From JAEUIE01 sp047602475 (lineage in GTDB: Bacteria > Planctomycetota > Planctomycetia > Gemmatales > HRBIN36): a stretch of DNA of 64,000 nt. Of this stretch, positions 44,143 through 53,130 are shown one piece after another. The stretch spans positions 744,001 through 808,000 of the forward strand of contig JASGHE010000003.1 of the NCBI GenBank assembly GCA_047602475.1. The letters are read 5' to 3'. The position numbers and the translations under genes were made by a program. Under the pieces are notes generated by a model that was not told where the DNA came from, did no database searches, and saw nothing but the letters and a program-made list of their open reading frames with translations. The first letter of the stretch is position 1; every line of letters starts with the position of its first letter.

Positions 44143-45264
44143 ATGAATGCCATGCCAGAGACCGGTTTCGTCGCAGCAATGACAGGGGTACGTCAACCGT
44201 TCAAGTTGATTGAGTATCCGGTACCTCAGCCGGAGGCTGGCGCGATTCTCGTCAAAGTGACACAAGCTAATATCTGTGGCAGCGATCTGCATCTGTGGCG
44301 CGGCGAGTATGTGCCGAGCGATACCGGCCGTAAGGATTTTCGTAGTGTCGGCCATGAGATGTGTGGTGTGGTGGCGAAGCTTGGTGAAGGAGTGACGACC
44401 GATTCCACCGGACAGCCACTCAAGGTCGGTGATCGTATTGCGTATCGCTACTTCGTTTCGTGTGGCCGATGCAGAGCATGTCTGCGCGGGTTCACGCCCC
44501 GCTGTCCGCATGGCATGCGGTTTCGTCATGCTCCCGATGTCTGGCCTCACTTCAATGCGGCGTATGGGCAGTACTACTATCTGCGGCCTGGGCAGGTAGT
44601 CTTCAAGATTCCCGCAGGCGTGCCCGATGATCTGGCTGCGCCGGCCAACTGTGCGCTCGCTCAAGTGGTCTACAGTTTCTATCTCGCCAAGGTCGGTGTC
44701 GGCGATCATGTCATCGTTCAAGGTGCTGGTGGCTTAGGCGTGCTGGCAGCGGCGGTGGCGAAAGAACGGGGAGCAGCCAGCGTTACCGTGATCGATGGGC
44801 TGGATGATCGTCTCGCTCTGGCGAAGGAGTTCGGCGCTGATCACCTCATTGATATGAAACAGCACAAGAGCGCTGAAGCCCGCATTGCTCAGGTGAAGAA
44901 ACTCACCGATGGCTGGGGTGGTGATGTAGTGCTCGAAGTGGTCGGTAAAGCCAACGCTGTCCCTGAAGGCGTCGAGATGCTCGGCAACGGCGGCACCTAC
45001 GCCATGGTTGGCTGCATCTGTGCCGGCGATTTGTGCTCCTTCGATCCCGCATCGCTGGTTCTACCCGGCAAGAACGTCCTCGGCATCATGTGGTACGATG
45101 CCCCGAGCCTGTTGTTCTCGCTCGACTTCCTGGCCAAGCACAAGAACAAGTATCCTTTCCACAAACTTATCTCGCATCGGTATCCGCTGAGTGCGATCAA
45201 TGAGGCCTTCGCCGCCCAGGACGCGGGACTGGCTCAACGCTCAGCACTGTTACCGTGGAGTTAA
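44143..45264 (+). CDS. Zinc-dependent medium-chain alcohol dehydrogenase-like protein
   Basis: A 373-residue MDR-family oxidoreductase. The catalytic zinc ligands are in 'NICGSDLHLW' and 'VGHEMCGVVAKLG'. The structural zinc lobe is 'CGRCRACLRGFTPRC', and the NAD(P) site 'VQGAGGLGVLAAAVAKERGA' fits GxGGxG. Family members oxidise alcohols or polyols, or act on biosynthetic aldehydes. The start, ATG 44143, has a weak upstream ribosome site. No pathway neighbours help with the substrate. Confidence 0.88.
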   Translation: MNAMPETGFVAAMTGVRQPFKLIEYPVPQPEAGAILVKVTQANICGSDLHLWRGEYVPSDTGRKDFRSVGHEMCGVVAKLGEGVTTDSTGQPLKVGDRIAYRYFVSCGRCRACLRGFTPRCPHGMRFRHAPDVWPHFNAAYGQYYYLRPGQVVFKIPAGVPDDLAAPANCALAQVVYSFYLAKVGVGDHVIVQGAGGLGVLAAAVAKERGAASVTVIDGLDDRLALAKEFGADHLIDMKQHKSAEARIAQVKKLTDGWGGDVVLEVVGKANAVPEGVEMLGNGGTYAMVGCICAGDLCSFDPASLVLPGKNVLGIMWYDAPSLLFSLDFLAKHKNKYPFHKLISHRYPLSAINEAFAAQDAGLAQRSALLPWS

Positions 45265-45300
45265 TGTTGGTGTTTGCAACGCAACCAAACAGGTGAAGTT

Positions 45301-45396
45301 GTGGCAGGGGTCAGTTGTACTCAACTGCCCCCTGCATGCCGGCAAAAATGTTGCACGCTTCGCAGGGGGCAACGGAGTACCGTTGACCCCTGCTAC
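45301..45396. repeat. TACT/AGTA two-lobed palindrome (family B), copy 3
   Basis: A 96-bp inverted repeat with ends GTGGCAGGGGTC and GACCCCTGCTAC. Left tip AGTTG-TACT-CAACT, right tip AACGG-AGTA-CCGTT. The right end has GTAG instead of GTGG on the minus strand, and this TAG is the stop codon of the GT39-like gene that follows. Confidence 0.93.
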
Positions 45397-47032
45397 GGCT
45401 CCTGTCGAGGTTGCACAAGTTCTGCAGGTATCACGCCGCCCTGCCTGACAATAATCCCCTGCACCCGGCCCAGGTCGAGAACCCGTTCCAGTTCAATGCC
45501 CGCCGGCAGCGACTTGGTGAAGGCGGCGATGCGGTTGTCGCCCTCACGCATCCAGATCATGCAGCGATCATGTTGTTTCAGCCAGGCCTCGAAGGCGGGC
45601 ACTTCTCTGGAAGAGAAGACTTCCATTTCTTCATGATTGAGCACGAAGCTGATCGCGTCCCAGCTATTGCGGTGCGCGACGTAGGGAATGCCTTCGTGCT
45701 TTGCGACTTCAATTAACTGTTGACACGGTTCGACGACCGATACTAACTGTGCATAGTCAGGAATAGCTCGATGGGTGATGCAACTGGTGGCGATTCCTGC
45801 GAGCAGGATGGTTACAGCCCATCGATGGTTGATCAGCATCCCGAAGGACTGATTTCGCCAGTAGAACGTGGAGATGAGCACGCCCGTTAATGTGACCAGT
45901 GCAGCGAGGGTCAGCAGATCGACATGAGGAGTGCCTTCATGCAAGGCCCATTGGAAGCCAAAAGAACGGAAGGTGACCACCAGCAGTAAGGTCAGCGACG
46001 TGAGCATGATCGACCAGCGGATACGTGTTTCGCTGGAGAGGCTGGAGACGGAGACGATCAACTGCTTCCCCATCACGATCCCCAGGATCGGCAGCATCGG
46101 CAACAGATAGGTCGGCAACTTCGCCTTGGCGATGCTGAAGAAGACAAAGCACAGAGCGCAGAAGAACAACAGGAACCGCTCGGTCCCTATCCAGCTTCGC
46201 CAGCGTGGCAGCAAGGCGAACAGCAGCACCGGCCAGGGCAGCAGTTCCAGAAACAGGGCAGGCAGGTAGTACCACATCGGTCGTTCGTGGTGTGCCGGTT
46301 CGAGGAACCGTTGCAGGTGATGACGGATGAAATGCTCGGAGCCAAAGCCTTCGTTGGTCATCATCATAACGGCATACCAGGGTACGGCGAGGGCGAGGAC
46401 GACGAGGCCATACCAGACCGCATCGAGAAACCGCATCGGTGTGGTGGTGCGATCAAGCCAGCGGAGAGCGAACAAGCACGGCGTGACCAGCACGATGGCG
46501 ACAGGCCCTTTGGCTAACACGCCCAGCCCGCAGAGGATAGCTGAGATAAGCCACCATGCTGGATGACGGCCTTGAGCGAGCGCATGATGACCGGCCAGGA
46601 GCGAACCGACGAGAAGTACGGTGAGCACGCCATCGAGTAGCAACATCCGCATCAGGGCAACGTAGCCCACCATCGTCAGCAGGATGAGGATACCGGCGTT
46701 GGCGACCAGACGACCGAGGTACCGTCTGCTCCAGAGATAGACGATGCAAAGGGTGAGCAACCCCGCCGTGGCAGGTACTAGCCTAGCCGCTTCGATGCTG
46801 ACGCCAAAGAGGGCATAGCTGCCGGCGATCAGCCAGTAGACTAGGGGAGGCTTATCGTTGTAGGGTTTGCCCTGGAGCTTGGGGGTGATCCAGTCGCCAC
46901 TGCGCAGCATGAGTCGTGGTATTTCGGCATAGCGGGATTCGTCCGGCTCCATCAGCGCCCATCAAGATGGGCGTAGAGCATCCAGACGGCCAGGGCCAGG
47001 AGCAGTAGACCATCCCAACTGTTACGCAGCAT
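45393..47032 (-). CDS. ArnT-like GT39 glycosyltransferase, frameshifted N-terminus
   Basis: A polyprenyl-phosphate-dependent glycosyltransferase (GT39/PMT_2, ArnT-like), which transfers a sugar to lipid or protein on the outer face of the inner membrane. The main frame has 'EPDESRYAEIPRLMLRSGDW', 'GKPYNDKPPLVYWL' and about ten TM helices, ending in a soluble C-terminal domain. The expected first TM is missing from that frame but lies just upstream in another: from ATG 47032, 'LLLLALAVWMLYAHLDGR', which joins 'LMEPDESRYAEI' if one base is added near 46953-46956. An ATG at 47089 is an alternative start. The stop codon is supplied by a family B element. Confidence 0.85.
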
Positions 47033-47209
47033 GGTTAGCGTGAGTACACGCAAACCATGGCACCCAGCTTCATTGTTTACAGCATCCATGCAATGTCTCA
47101 AAGTGGGAACCCAAGATGTCCCAAAATCTCATGATTTGGTCAATGGCTTCTGACCCTCCTCTCCGGTATGATTGCAGTGTTGTCACCTCTTTCCCCTTGC
47201 GAGGCTTCT

Positions 47210-47905
47210 ATGCTACGTCGTCTCTTGCTCCTGTCGCTCTTCCTCGTTGCCGGCACTCTGCGAGCCGAAGATGGCCCGAACAATACTCTTTCCGATGCTG
47301 AGAAGGCAGCGGGCTACAAGCTCCTCTTCGATGGCAAATCCACCGCTGGCTGGCGTGGCTACAAGCAGAAGAACGTGCCCAGCGGCTGGAAAGTCGCAGA
47401 TGGTATGCTCATTCGTTCCGGTGGCGGCGGCGACATCATGACCGATAGCGAGTTCGGCAACTTCGAACTGCTTGTCGACTGGAAGATCTCCCCAAAGGGC
47501 AACAGCGGCATCATGTACCACGTGAAGGAAGGCCCCGAAACCGCCTACATGACCGGGCCCGAGTACCAGGTGCTCGATAACGACAAGCACGCTGATGGTA
47601 AGAATAAGCTGACCCGCGCTGCTTCATGCTACGGCCTGTACCCCGCCACCAAGGAAGTGTGCAAGCCTGCCGGCGAGTGGAACCACACCAAGATCGTCAT
47701 CAAGGATGGCCACGTGGAACATTGGCTCAATGGTACGAAGGTCGTCGAATATCAAAAGGGCGGCGACGAGTGGAACAAGAAGGTGGCAGGCAGCAAGTTC
47801 AAAGCCTGGTCCGAGTTCGGCAAGCCGACCAAGGGCCACCTCGTGCTACAGGATCATGGCGACAAGGTGGAGTATCGGAATATCAAGATCAAGACTTTGG
47901 ATTAG
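47210..47905 (+). CDS. DUF1080 (3-keto-disaccharide hydrolase) family protein
   Basis: A 231-residue exported protein. Signal peptide 'LLLLSLFLVAGTLRA' (residues 4-18), then a DUF1080 jelly-roll: 'LFDGKSTAGWRGY', 'SGWKVADGMLIRSGGGGDIM', 'FELLVDWKISPKGNSGIMYH', 'GPEYQVLDNDKH', 'AGEWNHTKIVIKDGHVEHWLNG' (in parts) and 'GHLVLQDHGDKVEYRNIKIK'. Some members hydrolyse 3-keto-glycosides; planctomycetes carry many paralogues. Start ATG 47210 has GAGG five bases upstream. Confidence 0.93.
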   Translation: MLRRLLLLSLFLVAGTLRAEDGPNNTLSDAEKAAGYKLLFDGKSTAGWRGYKQKNVPSGWKVADGMLIRSGGGGDIMTDSEFGNFELLVDWKISPKGNSGIMYHVKEGPETAYMTGPEYQVLDNDKHADGKNKLTRAASCYGLYPATKEVCKPAGEWNHTKIVIKDGHVEHWLNGTKVVEYQKGGDEWNKKVAGSKFKAWSEFGKPTKGHLVLQDHGDKVEYRNIKIKTLD

Positions 47906-47949
47906 TGCTGAGTCCTGAGTGCTGAGTAATGACAGGCACATATCTCGTT

Positions 47950-48147
47950 AGCCCCTGTTAAGGGGCGACTGGGAAGTAGCTGGCAGCGAAAGCTGCCAGT
48001 ATGAATTGAGTAGGGAATAGAGCCCCGCAAGGGGCGATTGGGATGTGGCTCACGTTCCAATCGCCCCTGCCGGGGCTCTTCAAATAGATTGCCATTCAAC
48101 TGGCAGCTACGCAGCCAGCTACCTCCAACCGCCCCTTATCAGGGGCT
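47950..48147. repeat. 200-bp nested palindrome (family A), copy 5
   Basis: A 198-bp copy. The left GTAG-footed hairpin has a GAAA loop (GGCAGC-GAAA-GCTGCC). Central cores CCCCGCAAGGGG and CCCCTGCCGGGG show two non-pairing positions, the least compensated copy. It lies 44 bp after the DUF1080 stop. Confidence 0.95.
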
Positions 48148-48204
48148 GCAATTATCTTGAAGAAAACGAGTTCCCCATTTCGACTTAGATAGAAGGAGAA
48201 CATT

Positions 48205-48387
48205 ATGGCTAACCTTATCACCATCGATCCCAAGATTTGTCACGGTCAACCTGTAATCGCCGGCACCAGAACGCCGGTTTCTGTGATACTTGGGTCTCTG
48301 GAGGGAGGCGATAGTATCGAAGAGTTGTGCAAAGAATATGATCTGACTGAAGAAGTTATCCTTGCCCTGCGTGATGCAGTGCTATAA
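48205..48387 (+). CDS. DUF433 protein (antitoxin-like), short
   Basis: A 60-residue DUF433 protein: 'ITIDPKICHGQPVIAGTRTPVSVIL' (given as family pattern, positions 5-29) and 'DSIEELCKEYDLTEEVILAL'. The family is a small winged-helix type and is often the antitoxin-like partner of a DUF5615 PIN-like protein; none follows here. It ends about 10-15 residues earlier than usual, and its stop codon lies within the TATAAT that appears to be the promoter of the SRP RNA gene, so it may be truncated. AAGGAG precedes the ATG. Confidence 0.82.
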   Translation: MANLITIDPKICHGQPVIAGTRTPVSVILGSLEGGDSIEELCKEYDLTEEVILALRDAVL

Positions 48388-48388
48388 T
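48383..48388 (+). promoter_or_regulatory. Probable -10 box of the SRP RNA gene
   Basis: A perfect TATAAT ends about 28 bp before the closing stem of the SRP RNA. The -35 region is weak (TTGCCC at 48362-48367, 15-bp spacing). The box overlaps the DUF433 stop codon. Confidence 0.5.
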
Positions 48389-48416
48389 ACTCGAAGCAGT
48401 TCACAACACTGCCAAG

Positions 48417-48548
48417 GCCGCGACGCGGCGAGGCAGGAGGGGACCCACGCAATGGGGCTGTGTGAACCTGGTCAGGCCGGAAGGAGCAGCCATAAGCATT
48501 CGCTCTTTGTGCGTTGGATCAGCCTCTCCTGTCTCGCCCTGTCGCGGC
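48417..48548 (+). ncRNA. ffs: Signal recognition particle RNA, small bacterial type
   Basis: About 132 nt. The universally conserved SRP domain is visible: CTGGTCAGGCCGGAAGGAGC continuing AGCC, that is the symmetric and asymmetric loops around the GGAA tetraloop that bind Ffh. The long helix closes perfectly: 5' GCCGCGAC with 3' GTCGCGGC, and GGCGAG-GCAGGAGG with CCTCTCCTG-TCTCGCC. The last helix strand is followed by ATTTTT, a terminator. It lies between the DUF433 gene and a hypothetical gene, with no ffh nearby. SRP RNA guides co-translational membrane targeting. Confidence 0.92.
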
Positions 48549-48585
48549 ATTTTTCGTTCTTGCCACGCCTTCCAGGCGTTCATAG

Positions 48586-48975
48586 ATGGCTTGGGATAAG
48601 CAAGATAGAGTCCTGAAAGAACACGGACTAACAAATGGCGAATGGGCTATCTTAGTCGCCCTTGGTTACGCCCTCTATTTTCCAAAAGAGAAGTTTATTC
48701 ACTGGGCATTTCTTGAGAGCCGAGGGGATGCAACGATCGGAGAAGTGCGTGAGGCTTTTGATCGAAGCCTATTGAAAGGTTGGATTCGAACGGTTTCAGA
48801 AGGTCACTTTGAGCAAGACCGAAACGAGTTTGGCGAGATCGTTGGTGAATCCCAGGAATGCACTGAAGGAAGTGTGGTCTTTACTGACGCAGGTCATGCC
48901 CTGTGGGCGAAAGTAAGTATTGCCCTTATGGGCGAAGATTACTTCAGGAATGACCTTAAGACTTTTGACGAATAG
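48586..48975 (+). CDS. Hypothetical protein, 129 residues
   Basis: Starts 'MAWDKQDRVLKEHGLTNGEW'; the middle 'GDATIGEVREAFDRSLLKGW' and 'ECTEGSVVFTDAGHALWAKV' suggest a winged-helix-like fold, but I do not recognise a family. Overlaps the 3' end of the convergent calcium ATPase by 20 bases. AT-richer than the ATPase. No signal or TM. Confidence 0.6.
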   Translation: MAWDKQDRVLKEHGLTNGEWAILVALGYALYFPKEKFIHWAFLESRGDATIGEVREAFDRSLLKGWIRTVSEGHFEQDRNEFGEIVGESQECTEGSVVFTDAGHALWAKVSIALMGEDYFRNDLKTFDE

Positions 48976-51900
48976 CCCGTTTACGCCTCAGCACTAACCT
49001 CACCACCTCTCCCAACACCAGCACTAACACGCTGCCCGCCGTCATCCAGGCCCACTGCTCCATCGTCAGCGGATAGGTTGAAAATACCACGCCGCCGAAC
49101 TGGGTGATCACGAACTGGCCCACGAAGATGATGGCGGCGATGGCCCAGAAGTAGGCGTTGTCGAAGGGCTTATCGAACACCGAACGGCTGGTGCCGAACC
49201 GGCGGACGTTGAAGAGGTTCCAGAACTGGAGCATCACGTAGAAGGTGAAGAAGATCGATAGCCGTTGCTGAGTGTTTTCAGCGGCGAGGCGGGCTTCAGG
49301 AGTGGAATCGGGGGAACGAAGAATATGCTGAGCTGCTTCATAGTCGAACAAGCCTTGCGACTTGAACCAGAAGAGCAGGGCAGTGAGCAGCACGACGAAG
49401 AGCGTAGCCATGCCGACCATGTTCCAGGCCATGGCTTTGGTGATGATGAAGTCGCCGGGCTGGCGGGGTGGGCGTTTCATTACCGAGGGATCGGGTGGTT
49501 CGGTCGCCAGGGCCAGAGCAGCGAAGGTATCCATGATCAGGTTGACCCAGAGTAATTGCATCACGGTCAGCGGTGTGCTGCCCCCGGTGACGAAGGCGGC
49601 GATGAGGGCGAGGGTGAGGGCTGAGAGGTTGATCGTCATCTGAAACAGAATGAACCGCTGGATGTTCTGATAGAGCGAACGACCCCAGAAGATGGCGTTG
49701 ACGATGCTCTTGAACGAATCATCGAGCAGGATGATGTCGCTGGCTTCCTTGGCCACAGCGGTGCCGGTCTTGCCCATCGACAGGCCGACGTCGGCATAGT
49801 TCATGGCAGGGGCATCGTTGGTGCCATCGCCGGTAACAGCGACGACTTCGCCCCGCTGTTTGAGCAGCCTGACGAGGCGAAGCTTGTCCATGGGTCGGGC
49901 ACGGGCCATCACTTTGACTTCGCTGACAGCGTGCTCAGCTTTGGTATCGTCGAGGGCGGCGAACTCGGGGCCGGTCATCAGATGGCCGGGGGTATGATCG
50001 TCGCCATCGTTCCACAGGATGATCTGCCGGGCGATTTCGCGGGCGGTGGCGGGGTTGTCGCCGGTGACCATCTTCACTGCCACGCCCGCCTTGGCACAGT
50101 CGGCGATGGCTTCTGGCACTTCGGTGCGGATGGGATCGTGGATGGCGAAGAAGCCTAGCCAGGTGAGGTTCTGGGCGAGGTCTTCGAGCTTACTGTCGGA
50201 TGGAAGAGCAGGCAGAGCCTGCGATGCAGTGCGTTCCCGACCGGAGGCCGGGAACGAGATAGATGAGATGGTGTCGTGGTAGGCCAGTCCCAATGTTCGC
50301 ATGCCACGGAGTTGATAGGTCTTGAGTTCATGATCGATCTGCTGTCGATCTGTATCGGTGAGGGGTTGCTTGCCGGTGGCGGTTAGTTGATCGTGGCAGC
50401 GGGCGAGAATGATTTCGGGAGCGCCTTTGACGTGGAGGATGCTGCCCCCCATACCAGGAGCTTTGCCGAGGGTGCCCATGAACTTGCGTTCGGTGGAGAA
50501 GGTCCATTGACGGGTCGTTTGGAAACGCAGCCTCCAGGTGGTGTAGTCGATGCCCTGCGACTTGAGCCAGAGTAGGGTGGCTGATTCGGTCGGGTTGCCG
50601 ACGGCGACCGTTCCGTCGTTCTCTTCGCTGAGGTGAGCGGTGCTGTTGACGCTGAGTGCTTCGGCAAGGAGGGAAATTGCCGGAGAGTCGGGCAGTGAAG
50701 ACTGTGCCACACTCCGTTGGTACTCCAACGGGGTGTGGTTGCTATCGCTCGTAGCACACCCCGACGGAGTACCGTCGGAGTGTGGCACAGTTTCCAGTGC
50801 GGGAATATGCACCGCATGGGTCGCCATCTGGTTCATGGTCAACGTGCCGGTCTTATCGGTGCAGATAACGGTGGCAGCGCCGATGGTCTCGCAGGCATGC
50901 ATTCTTCGGACGAGGTTGTTGCTGGCGGTCATCCGTCGCATTGAGTAGGCGAGGGCGAGTGTCACGCTCATCGCCAGCCCTTCGGGAACAGCGACGACGA
51001 TGATGGTGACCGAGACCATGAAGTAGCGTAGCAGATGATCGCCGGAACCATGAGAGAGCCAGGTGGCAGGGTCGGTGGTGAGCCAACCGATGCCGATGAG
51101 GGCACCAACACCCAGACCGAAAAAGAGAACACCGCCGAAGAGAGTGGCGAGCCAGCCGAGGAGCGATTCCGATTCGAGCCAGGCTGGTGCAGAGAACTTC
51201 GAGCCGAACAGTTCCAACCCATCGTAGATCATGGGCAGCCAAACGCGGATGAGGGCGAGGAAGACGCTGACGATCAGCACAGCGACGAAGGCCCATTGCT
51301 GGTAGGGCATCACGATGCGGCCGGTCGACCAGCTTTGGATGAGCAAGCCGAAGAAGGTGAGGATGGCGAAGCCGAGACCCAGCACGCCGATAAACTGACT
51401 GAGCCGGGCGAGTTGCTTGTTGAGGGGCGTGGGGTCGGTACGTTCTTCGCTGGCAGCGCGGGCGGTACTGCCAATTTCGGTGGCATCGCCGACAGCGGTG
51501 ACTTCGATGATCCCTCGGCCATCGGCAACGAAGGTGCCACGCAGCAGGCGATTGGAAGCGTAGGCCGCCTCCTCGTTCGGATCAGCCTGGCTCACCATCT
51601 TGCCGGCTGGCACCGATTCGCCGGTCAGTCTTGATTCATCGATCTGCAGGTTCACTGCTTCGAGTAGCTTGCCATCAGCGGGTACTTCCTCGCCAAGTTC
51701 CATCAGCAGCACATCGCCGACGACGACGTCCCGTTTGGGGATGGTCAGCACCTTGCCCTCTCGAATGGCTTTGACCGGCACATCGTCATCGATGCGGTTG
51801 AGCAGCTCAAACTCTTTGTTCGCCCGGTGTTCGTTCCAGAAGCCGAGGAAGGTCGACAGCAGGATGGCGATCAGGATGCCGACACCTTCGATGTACTCGC

Positions 51901-52105
51901 TATGGTAAGCCCCGGCGGCGATGGCGATGACGGCGGCGATGATCAGAATGCGGATGACAGGGTCGTTAAACTTCTCCAGATAGAGCTGCCACCATGCTGC
52001 CCGTTTAGGGGGTGTGAGTACATTGGTGCCGTGTTGGGTACGGCTCTGTTGCACCTGTTCAGTGTTCAAACCCGTAAATGGCAACGTCTGGGGGGTTACG
52101 TTCAT
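48956..52105 (-). CDS. Calcium-transporting P-type ATPase, PMCA type
   Basis: A 1,049-residue P2-type ATPase that pumps Ca2+ out of the cytoplasm. Landmarks: 'VNLQIDESRLTGESVPAGK' in the actuator domain, 'VICTDKTGTLTMNQMA' with the phosphorylated Asp, and 'AVTGDGTNDAPAMNYADVG' at the hinge. The ten TM helices carry 'VPEGLAMSVTLALAYS' in M4 and a C-terminal cation-ATPase domain ends near 'VLVLGEVVRLVLRRK'. Unusual: a family C palindrome (50703-50789, 87 bp) is inserted in frame in the nucleotide-binding domain, adding 29 residues that include 'VPHSDGTPSGC' and 'HTPLEYQRSVAQ' between 'HIPALE' and 'LPDSPAISLL'. No frame damage is evident. Confidence 0.93.
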   Translation of the reverse strand: MNVTPQTLPFTGLNTEQVQQSRTQHGTNVLTPPKRAAWWQLYLEKFNDPVIRILIIAAVIAIAAGAYHSEYIEGVGILIAILLSTFLGFWNEHRANKEFELLNRIDDDVPVKAIREGKVLTIPKRDVVVGDVLLMELGEEVPADGKLLEAVNLQIDESRLTGESVPAGKMVSQADPNEEAAYASNRLLRGTFVADGRGIIEVTAVGDATEIGSTARAASEERTDPTPLNKQLARLSQFIGVLGLGFAILTFFGLLIQSWSTGRIVMPYQQWAFVAVLIVSVFLALIRVWLPMIYDGLELFGSKFSAPAWLESESLLGWLATLFGGVLFFGLGVGALIGIGWLTTDPATWLSHGSGDHLLRYFMVSVTIIVVAVPEGLAMSVTLALAYSMRRMTASNNLVRRMHACETIGAATVICTDKTGTLTMNQMATHAVHIPALETVPHSDGTPSGCATSDSNHTPLEYQRSVAQSSLPDSPAISLLAEALSVNSTAHLSEENDGTVAVGNPTESATLLWLKSQGIDYTTWRLRFQTTRQWTFSTERKFMGTLGKAPGMGGSILHVKGAPEIILARCHDQLTATGKQPLTDTDRQQIDHELKTYQLRGMRTLGLAYHDTISSISFPASGRERTASQALPALPSDSKLEDLAQNLTWLGFFAIHDPIRTEVPEAIADCAKAGVAVKMVTGDNPATAREIARQIILWNDGDDHTPGHLMTGPEFAALDDTKAEHAVSEVKVMARARPMDKLRLVRLLKQRGEVVAVTGDGTNDAPAMNYADVGLSMGKTGTAVAKEASDIILLDDSFKSIVNAIFWGRSLYQNIQRFILFQMTINLSALTLALIAAFVTGGSTPLTVMQLLWVNLIMDTFAALALATEPPDPSVMKRPPRQPGDFIITKAMAWNMVGMATLFVVLLTALLFWFKSQGLFDYEAAQHILRSPDSTPEARLAAENTQQRLSIFFTFYVMLQFWNLFNVRRFGTSRSVFDKPFDNAYFWAIAAIIFVGQFVITQFGGVVFSTYPLTMEQWAWMTAGSVLVLVLGEVVRLVLRRKRAIRQKS
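50703..50789. repeat. Family C palindrome inserted in the calcium ATPase gene
   Basis: An 87-bp copy (29 codons): TGTGCCACACTCCG...CGGAGTGTGGCACA, left tip CCGTTGG-TACT-CCAACGG, right tip CCGACGG-AGTA-CCGTCGG, both perfect. It keeps the reading frame open across the whole element. See the copies at 14329 and 53881 in intergenic DNA. Confidence 0.95.
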
Positions 52106-52269
52106 AACTCATCATTGAGGGAAGGGCGAACAAACCGGGATATCGATCGTCAAGCCTGTCAAGGTAGCCTATGAACAATCATGGACAATTGGCCTAGCTT
52201 TCCACGTCAGCCTTGGCTATACCTTTCAAATCATTCATTGATTCGGTCCAAGCCAGGGAGGGCTCAACC

Positions 52270-53112
52270 ATGTCAGTCACCGAGAATGCCCGTCGAAACA
52301 ATGCGCATATCCATCCGACGGCGCTGGTCTCTGAAGACGCTGTGATCGCTGATGATGTGGTGGTTGGCCCTTATTCCATAATCGAAGGCCGAGTACGCAT
52401 CGGAGCAGGCACCATTCTTCATGCCCGTTCACATATCATCGGGCCGGCTGTCATTGGCGAAAACAACGAAATCTACAGCAATGCCATCATCGGCGAGAAG
52501 CCTCAGCACATGATGTACAAGGACGAGCCGACCAGCGTCGAGATCGGCGATAACAACGTCCTTCGGGAAAACGTGACGATTCACCGGGCCACCACCGGCT
52601 CCTGGCTGACCAAGATCGGCAACGGCAACTACCTGATGGCGGGCGCTCACATCGCTCACGACGGAAGAGTGGGCAACAAGTGCATCCTAGCCAACAACTC
52701 GCTCATTGGCGGGCACGTTGAGCTGTCTGACAACGTCTTCATCTCGGGCAATGCCGCTGTTCACCAGTTCTGCCGCATGGGCCGCCTCTCGTTCCTGTCG
52801 GGAACCTCGGGTACCACCAAGGACATTCCGCCGTTTATCATTCAGCAGAACATCAACCATGTGGTCGGCGTGAACATCATCGGCATGCGTCGGGCGGGGC
52901 TGAGTTCAGCTCAGATCAACGCTATCCGCCGTGTGTATCACATCATGTACTTGCAGCATCTCTCGGTGCCGAACGCCTTGGCCGAGTGTGAAGCGGAACT
53001 CGGCCACATCGATGTGGTGCAGGAGTTCATCAAGTTTGTGCGGGAATCGAAGCGTGGCATCAATGGCTGCGTCGATGGCACCAATGGGATGTTGGAACTG
53101 GCGGCGGCGTAG
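52270..53112 (+). CDS. lpxA: UDP-N-acetylglucosamine acyltransferase
   Basis: A 280-residue left-handed beta-helix acyltransferase that starts lipid A synthesis by O-acylating UDP-GlcNAc with a hydroxyacyl-ACP. Hexapeptide repeats run from 'IHPTALVSEDAVIADDVVVG' to about residue 180. The catalytic His is in 'AHIAHDGRVGNKC', and 'NNSLIGGHVELSDNVFISGNAAVHQF' (in parts) and the C-terminal 'INAIRRVYHIMY' helices are as in LpxA. ATG 52270 follows AGGGAGGG. Presence of LpxA supports a Gram-negative type outer membrane. No lpxD/fabZ neighbours. Confidence 0.93.
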   Translation: MSVTENARRNNAHIHPTALVSEDAVIADDVVVGPYSIIEGRVRIGAGTILHARSHIIGPAVIGENNEIYSNAIIGEKPQHMMYKDEPTSVEIGDNNVLRENVTIHRATTGSWLTKIGNGNYLMAGAHIAHDGRVGNKCILANNSLIGGHVELSDNVFISGNAAVHQFCRMGRLSFLSGTSGTTKDIPPFIIQQNINHVVGVNIIGMRRAGLSSAQINAIRRVYHIMYLQHLSVPNALAECEAELGHIDVVQEFIKFVRESKRGINGCVDGTNGMLELAAA

Positions 53113-53130
53113 TGATGGCCCTGGTTTGGA

